Below, one piece after another: positions 1 through 4,211 of a DNA stretch of 9,452 nt; position 1 is the first letter of the stretch; the number at the start of each line of letters is the position of its first letter. The DNA is from JBDSTW01 sp039914705 (GTDB lineage: Bacteria > Pseudomonadota > Gammaproteobacteria > SURF-13): NCBI GenBank assembly GCA_039914705.1, contig JBDSOT010000109.1, forward strand, positions 1-9,452, given 5' to 3'. The notes beneath the pieces are model-generated. The model saw only the letters and a list, made by a program, of their open reading frames with translations, was not told the origin of the DNA and did not search any database. The position numbers were made by a program, and so were the translations under genes.

Positions 1-803
1 TCGGGCTTGCGATCGCGCTGCTCATGGCCTTCCTTGTGCCGCTATACACCTTCCCCCTGCTGCGCCGCAAGCTCGACGGCTTCAACGCCGCCGCGATCGC
101 GGCCACCTATGGCTCGGTGAGCGCGGTGACCTTTATCGCCGCCGGACAATTCCTGGACAATCATAGTATCGAATACGGCGGATACATGGCGGTGGCGCTG
201 GTGATCATGGAGGCCCCGGCTGTCATCATGGCGGTGGCGCTCGCCGCCTTGACGCGCGCCAGCCTGGCGAAGGGTAGCGCAGGCGCGGCGACGAATGTTG
301 GGACAAACAACGGCTCGTTTTCGATGAAGAACATCCTGCATGAGTCGTTCACCGACGGGGCAATCCTCTTGCTGTTGGGGAGTCTATTGATCGGCGTTAT
401 CGTGGGGGCGGACGGCTATAAGGTCATGAAGCCCTTCACCGGCGACCTGTTCAAGGGCTTGTTAGCGTTTTTCCTGCTGGAAATGGGGATTCTGGTCGCA
501 CGGCGCATCCGCGAGATGAAGGGTGTAGGACCCTTCCTGATCACCTTTGCCTTCCTGATCCCGATGGTCAACGCAGTGATCGTCATCACCCTGTCCGGCC
601 TTGCTGGTTTATCAACAGGGGATACACTGATGCTGGCGGTACTCGCCGCGAGTGCCTCCTATATTGTGGTGCCGGCGGTGGTTCGCGTCGCCATCCCGGA
701 GGCGAATCCGGGACTCTATTTCGGCATGGCGCTGGCGCTCACCTTTCCATTCAATGTCGTGCTCGGGATACCACTGTATTATCAACTGATACAAATTTTG
801 TGA
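1..803 (+). CDS. sbtA: SbtA-type Na+/bicarbonate symporter, 5'-truncated by the window edge
   Basis: The reading frame is already open at base 3, so the true start lies upstream; about 266 residues plus the TGA stop are visible. The product is an integral inner-membrane protein with repeated hydrophobic segments. It carries the family-typical stretch KLDGFNAAAIAATYGSVSAV, and a hydrophilic loop (around nt 255-340, rich in Gly, Ala, Asn and Thr) separates two membrane halves, as expected for the SbtA (DUF897) inverted-repeat fold. SbtA proteins import bicarbonate with Na+ and so raise the cytosolic HCO3- that carboxysomes consume. The next gene, 10 bp downstream, encodes a PII-like protein, the usual regulator of SbtA. 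Compared with family lengths of roughly 310-370 residues, about 50 or more N-terminal residues are missing. Substrate specificity is inferred from family and context. Confidence 0.9.
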   Translation, partial: GLAIALLMAFLVPLYTFPLLRRKLDGFNAAAIAATYGSVSAVTFIAAGQFLDNHSIEYGGYMAVALVIMEAPAVIMAVALAALTRASLAKGSAGAATNVGTNNGSFSMKNILHESFTDGAILLLLGSLLIGVIVGADGYKVMKPFTGDLFKGLLAFFLLEMGILVARRIREMKGVGPFLITFAFLIPMVNAVIVITLSGLAGLSTGDTLMLAVLAASASYIVVPAVVRVAIPEANPGLYFGMALALTFPFNVVLGIPLYYQLIQIL

Positions 804-813
804 GGGGCAAGCC

Positions 814-1104
814 ATGAAACCCGTGAAGAGAATAGAGATCGTTATTGAAACTGTGGCCGCGCCTCAATTGCTGGGTGTTCTGGAGAGTCACGGCTTCACC
901 CAATACACCATGTTGCACGAGGCCTCCGGCAAAGGCGACCGCGGTGTGAGTCTGGGCGGCGTAAGCGGTGAACTTAATAGCAGTTATATCTTGATCGCTT
1001 GTGAGCCAGACAGGATAGCGGAACTGGTGGAGTGGATACGGCCAGTACTCAAGCGTTTCGGCGGGATGATCCTGGTGTCCGATGCGCTGTGGGTTAAGCA
1101 CTAA
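814..1104 (+). CDS. sbtB: PII-like regulator of SbtA (SbtB / carboxysome-associated CPII type)
   Basis: This 96-residue protein has the size and pattern of a PII-fold subunit: a basic beta strand at the N-terminus (KRIEIVIET), a helix (APQLLGVLESHG), a T-loop-like Gly/Ser-rich segment around residues 40-57 (GKGDRGVSLGGVSGELNSS), then YILIACEPDRIAELVEWIRP and a final beta strand. SbtB proteins bind adenine nucleotides as trimers and control SbtA; the related CPII protein of Thiomonas binds nucleotide and bicarbonate. The ATG at 814 is preceded by GAGGGG at 802-807, overlapping the sbtA stop, so the two genes are probably translationally coupled. The C-terminus ends WVKH and lacks the C-terminal Cys-containing R-loop of cyanobacterial SbtB, so redox control of that kind is not expected. 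The ligand is not determinable from sequence. Confidence 0.8.
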   Translation: MKPVKRIEIVIETVAAPQLLGVLESHGFTQYTMLHEASGKGDRGVSLGGVSGELNSSYILIACEPDRIAELVEWIRPVLKRFGGMILVSDALWVKH

Positions 1105-1142
1105 TTATTACGCTTCTCCTGTGCCGCCGGGCATGAACAATA

Positions 1143-1160
1143 CATAGATATAAATCTATG
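1143..1160. repeat. AT-rich inverted repeat upstream of cbbL
   Basis: Arms CATAGAT and ATCTATG are perfectly complementary around the 4-nt centre ATAA. It lies 39 bp after the sbtB stop and is followed by an A/T-rich stretch without a clean T-run, so a regulator site or DNA-bending element is more likely than a terminator. Confidence 0.4.
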
Positions 1161-1203
1161 AATATCATTTTTATTATTGATTATTATTTATGAAACATTT
1201 TGC

Positions 1204-1219
1204 TTAATGTGAACATTAA
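1204..1219. promoter_or_regulatory. Perfect palindrome TTAATGTGAACATTAA, candidate CbbR/regulator operator
   Basis: Two 7-bp arms (TTAATGT / ACATTAA) flank a GA centre. It contains TAA-N8-TTA, compatible with the loose TNA-N7/8-TNA pattern reported for CbbR sites. It lies about 105 bp upstream of the cbbL start. No cbbR gene is in the window, so the identity of the regulator is a guess. Confidence 0.45.
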
Positions 1220-1264
1220 AGATGTTGGGCGTCAGTGATCCTGCGCAAAGCGGGCAGGCTTTGA

Positions 1265-1285
1265 GTGTTACGGAATGTGTTACGG
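1265..1285. repeat. Direct repeat GTGTTACGG x2 in the cbbL promoter region
   Basis: The 9-mer GTGTTACGG occurs at 1265-1273 and again at 1277-1285, a 12-bp step close to one helical turn. It ends 10 bp before the -10-like GATAAT. That is where a same-face activator contact next to -35 would be expected; the role is inferred. Confidence 0.4.
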
Positions 1286-1322
1286 GTTAACGATTGATAA
1301 TTTAAATTAAGTGGAGGCCGTT

Positions 1323-2792
1323 ATGGCAAATGCAGCAGAGGTAGGAACACTGAAGGAAGGCAAGGAACGTTACAAAGCGGGCGTTCTCCCTTATGCCAAG
1401 ATGGGCTATTGGGAGCCGGACTACAAGATCAAGGATACTGACTTTCTAGCGATGTTCCGCATCACCCCGCAAGAAGGAGTGGATCCAGTGGAAGCCGCTG
1501 CGGCCGTGGCCGGAGAATCCTCGACAGCGACCTGGACCGTGGTATGGACGGATCGCCTGACTGACGCACCCCTATATCGCGCCAAGGCATACAAAGTAGA
1601 CCCGGTACCCGGCACCCCCGGCCAGGTCTTTGCCTATATCGCCTATGACATGGATCTGTTCGAGCCCGGCTCCATCGCCAACCTGACCGCGTCCATCATC
1701 GGTAACGTGTTTGGTATGAAGGCCGTGAAGGCGCTGCGTCTGGAAGACATGCGCATTCCAGTAGCTTACCTGAAGACCTTCCAGGGCCCCGCCACCGGCG
1801 TCATCGTGGAGCGCGAGCGCATGGACAAGTTCGGTCGTCCACTGCTCGGCGCCACTACCAAGCCCAAGCTCGGCCTGTCGGGTCGCAACTATGGCCGCGT
1901 GGTATACGAAGGTCTCAAAGGCGGCCTGGATTTCATGAAGGACGACGAGAACATTAATAGCCAATCGTTCATGCACTGGCGCGATCGTTTCCTGTATTGC
2001 ATGGAAGCGGTCAACAAGGCTTGCGCTGCCACCGGTGAAGTCAAAGGTCACTACTTGAACGTCACCGCCGGCACCATGGAAGAGATGTACCGGCGCGCCG
2101 AATTCGCCAAGGAATTGGGCTCCGTCATCATCATGATTGACTTGGTGATCGGTTACACTGCGATCCAGTCCATGGCACTGTGGTGTCGCCAGAACGACAT
2201 GATTCTTCACCTTCACCGCGCCGGTAACTCGACCTACTCGCGTCAGAAGAATCACGGCATGAACTTCCGCGTGATCTGCAAGTGGATGCGTATGGCGGGC
2301 GTGGATCACATCCATGCCGGTACCGTGGTCGGCAAGCTGGAAGGCGATCCGCTGATGATCAGGGGTTTCTACGATACGCTGCTCGACATCCATACGCCGG
2401 TTTCTCTGGAAAAAGGGCTGTTCTTCGAACAAGACTGGGCCTCGCTGAATAAAGTCATGCCGGTCGCCTCAGGCGGTATTCACGGCGGCCAGATGCACCA
2501 ACTGCTGGTCTATCTGGGCGACGATGTGGTGCTGCAATTCGGTGGCGGCACCATCGGTCACCCGATGGGCATCCAGGCCGGTGCTACGGCTAACCGCGTG
2601 GCGCTGGAAGTCATGGTGCAGGCGCGTAACTCGGGCGTGGACATCTGGAACGAAGGCCCGCAGATTCTGGCGAACGCCGCCAAGTGGTGTACCCCGCTGA
2701 AGGTCGCGCTGGAGTTGTGGAAGGATGTCAGCTTTAACTACGAGTCCACCGACACCCCTGACTTCGTGCCCACCACCACCATCAGCCGTTGA
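1323..2792 (+). CDS. cbbL: RuBisCO large subunit, form IC (red-type)
   Basis: This 489-residue large subunit carboxylates ribulose-1,5-bisphosphate in the Calvin cycle. The ATG at 1323 follows GTGGAGG (1311-1317) by 5 nt, which rules out the upstream GTG at 1311. Active-site elements are intact: TTKPKLGLS with Lys180 and Lys182, the carbamylation motif KDDEN with Lys206, Asp208 and Glu209, HLHRAG, loop 6 GTVVGKLEGDP with Lys338, ASGGIHGGQ and QFGGGTIGHP. Segments such as HRAGNSTYSRQKNHGMNFR, YWEPDY near the N-terminus, GESSTATWTVVWTDRLT and the C-terminal tail STDTPDFVP belong to the form IC/ID branch and not to carboxysomal form IA. The tail is the segment that CbbX threads in studied red-type enzymes. 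cbbS follows after 23 bp. Placement in a cso operon is the oddity. The form assignment rests on remembered sequence patterns and needs a tree. Confidence 0.95.
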   Translation: MANAAEVGTLKEGKERYKAGVLPYAKMGYWEPDYKIKDTDFLAMFRITPQEGVDPVEAAAAVAGESSTATWTVVWTDRLTDAPLYRAKAYKVDPVPGTPGQVFAYIAYDMDLFEPGSIANLTASIIGNVFGMKAVKALRLEDMRIPVAYLKTFQGPATGVIVERERMDKFGRPLLGATTKPKLGLSGRNYGRVVYEGLKGGLDFMKDDENINSQSFMHWRDRFLYCMEAVNKACAATGEVKGHYLNVTAGTMEEMYRRAEFAKELGSVIIMIDLVIGYTAIQSMALWCRQNDMILHLHRAGNSTYSRQKNHGMNFRVICKWMRMAGVDHIHAGTVVGKLEGDPLMIRGFYDTLLDIHTPVSLEKGLFFEQDWASLNKVMPVASGGIHGGQMHQLLVYLGDDVVLQFGGGTIGHPMGIQAGATANRVALEVMVQARNSGVDIWNEGPQILANAAKWCTPLKVALELWKDVSFNYESTDTPDFVPTTTISR

Positions 2793-2815
2793 TAGTGTAA
2801 ACCCAGGAGATAGCT

Positions 2816-3235
2816 ATGAAAGTCACACAAGGCACCTTTTCATTCCTGCCCGATCTCAGCGACGACGAGATCCGCGCACAGATTCAATACTGTTTAAACA
2901 ACAAGTGGGCGGTCAGCGTGGAATTCACCGACGATCCACACCCGCGCAATACCTATTGGGAGATGTGGGATTTACCGATGTTCGATCTGAAAGACCCGGC
3001 GGGTATCCTGCTGGAAGTGAACGCCTGCCGCAGGGCCTACCCCAATCACTATATCCGGGTGTCGGCCTTCGACAGCAAGCGCGGCGTCGAAAGCGTAACA
3101 CTGTCGTTCATCGTCAACCGGCCTCAATACGAGCCGGGCTTTGGTCTCACACGCACAGAGGTCAATGGTCGAAGCATTCGTTACACCGTGCACTCTTACG
3201 CCACCGACAACCCGGAAGGCGAGCGTTACAGTTAG
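2816..3235 (+). CDS. cbbS: RuBisCO small subunit, red-type with C-terminal extension
   Basis: This 139-residue small subunit completes the L8S8 enzyme. The start is fixed by AGGAG at 2805-2809, 6 nt before the ATG. The N-terminus (MKVTQGTFSFLPDLSDDEI), the block DDPHPRNTYWEMWDLPMFDL and the segment SFIVNRPQYEPGFGLTR match form IC small subunits. Form IA carboxysomal small subunits are about 110 residues and end near the strand equivalent to SFIVNRP. The roughly 30-40 extra residues at the end here are the red-type extension that forms the beta-hairpin barrel lining the central channel and supports assembly without dedicated chaperones. It lies directly between cbbL and the cbbX-csoS2 fusion, matching the cbbL-cbbS-cbbX order of red-type operons. 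The stop codon lies inside a tandem 10-bp repeat (3225-3244). Confidence 0.94.
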   Translation: MKVTQGTFSFLPDLSDDEIRAQIQYCLNNKWAVSVEFTDDPHPRNTYWEMWDLPMFDLKDPAGILLEVNACRRAYPNHYIRVSAFDSKRGVESVTLSFIVNRPQYEPGFGLTRTEVNGRSIRYTVHSYATDNPEGERYS

Positions 3236-3244
3236 TTACAGTTA
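3225..3244. repeat. Tandem 10-bp repeat spanning the cbbS stop
   Basis: GTTACAGTTA occurs twice back to back (3225-3234 and 3235-3244), and the cbbS TAG at 3233-3235 straddles the junction. It is probably a small duplication at the end of the gene, next to a REP-like element. Confidence 0.5.
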
Positions 3245-3247
3245 AAT

Positions 3248-3282
3248 GTAGGGTGGGTTAGCCCGTTAGGGCGTAACCCACC
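3248..3282 (+). repeat. REP-like palindrome headed by GTAG, between cbbS and cbbX-csoS2
   Basis: GTAG (3248-3251) is followed by the arm GGTGGGTTAGCCC, a 4-nt GTTA loop, GGGC, one bulged G at 3273 and TAACCCACC (ending 3282), giving a 13-bp stem. A GTAG tetranucleotide next to a stable hairpin is the signature of REP elements mobilised by RAYT transposases. No T-run follows. As an RNA hairpin it may stabilise the upstream cbbLS message and lower readthrough into csoS2, which would suit the large excess of RuBisCO over scaffold in a carboxysome; this role is inferred. Confidence 0.7.
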
Positions 3283-3320
3283 GGCACGTACAGGTCATTG
3301 AGGGTTAAACGGGAAACGGC

Positions 3321-4211
3321 ATGGCGACCACAGAAGGACAACAGACGAGTACAGGCGCCTTCCGCGACTCAGAGGTCGAGGAAGTGCTGGATAAACTCGA
3401 TCGTGAATTGGTGGGCTTACAGCCGGTCAAGACGCGCATCCGCGAGATCGCGGCGTTGTTGTTGGTGGACAAGCTGCGCAAGAGTATGGGCCTCAGCTCA
3501 GGACCCCCTAGTTTGCACATGTCGTTCACCGGCAACCCCGGTACCGGCAAGACCACGGTGGCCCTGCGCATGGCCGAGATCCTGCACCGCCTGGGCTACA
3601 TCCGCCGCCCGGAGGTGATATCGGTCACGCGTGACGATCTGGTCGGCCAATACATCGGCCACACCGCACCCAAGACCAAAGAGGTATTGAAAAAGGCGAT
3701 GGGCGGCGTGCTGTTCATAGACGAAGCCTATTACCTGTACAAGCCGGAAAACGAGCGCGATTACGGACAGGAGTCCATCGAAATTCTGTTGCAGGTGATG
3801 GAGAACCAGCGCGACGACCTGGTGGTGATCCTGGCCGGTTATAAAGACCGCATGGATACCTTTTTCAGCAGCAATCCGGGGTTTGCCTCGCGCGTCGCAC
3901 ACCATCTGGATTTTCCGGATTTTGCGGCGGATGAACTGATGCAGATCACGCACCTGATGTTGGAACAACAACAATACCGCTTCAGCCCCACGGCGGAGCA
4001 GACGTTTTATGACTACGTCGAACGGCGCATGCAGATGCCGCAGTTTGCCAATGCCCGAAGCATCCGCAACGCGCTGGATCGCGCGCGTCTGCGCCAGGCC
4101 AATCGTCTGTATGCCCAGGGCGGCACATTGACGCGTGAGCAACTGATGACCATCGAGGCGGAAGACATAATGGCCAGCCGGGTGTTCCAGGAAGGTATGC
4201 CCGATGGTTTG
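3321..4211 (+). other. cbbX: CbbX activase domain of the fusion
   Basis: Residues 1-297 cover the whole of a typical CbbX (about 300-310 residues), from the N-terminal helix EVEEVLDKLDRELVGLQPVK to the final conserved segment EDIMASRVFQEGMPDGL. All AAA+ catalytic and pore elements listed for the fused gene are present, so the domain is unlikely to be a relic. Its substrate is the large-subunit C-terminal tail of red-type RuBisCO, which the neighbouring cbbL supplies. Confidence 0.92.

Larger units (their letters stand above)
1105..1322 (+). promoter_or_regulatory. cbb/cso operon upstream regulatory region
   Basis: This is the largest non-coding gap in the window (218 bp) and is markedly AT-rich between about 1130 and 1225, unlike the flanking genes. 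No ORF, tRNA or convincing rho-independent terminator is visible. It holds a 7+7 inverted repeat at 1143-1160, a perfect palindrome at 1204-1219, two mutually exclusive small hairpins at 1240-1263, a 9-bp direct repeat at 1265-1285, and a -10-like GATAAT at 1296-1301 without a good -35. This arrangement suits an activator-dependent promoter, for example one driven by the LysR-type regulator CbbR, which controls many RuBisCO operons. The transcription start is inferred only. The GATAAT box would give a very short leader of about 15 nt. Confidence 0.5.

Noticed and set aside
1161..1200. AT-rich stretch after the 1143-1160 inverted repeat as a rho-independent terminator of sbtB
   Set aside because: The stem is weak and AT-only in its core, and the tract after it mixes A and T without a clean T-run.
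1311..1322. GTG at 1311 as the cbbL start (four extra residues)
   Set aside because: GTGGAGG at this position is the ribosome binding site for the ATG at 1323; the extra residues have no family support.
1572..2432. 286-codon minus-strand ORF opposite cbbL
   Set aside because: Shadow of a highly conserved RuBisCO gene; no start signal or domain supports it.
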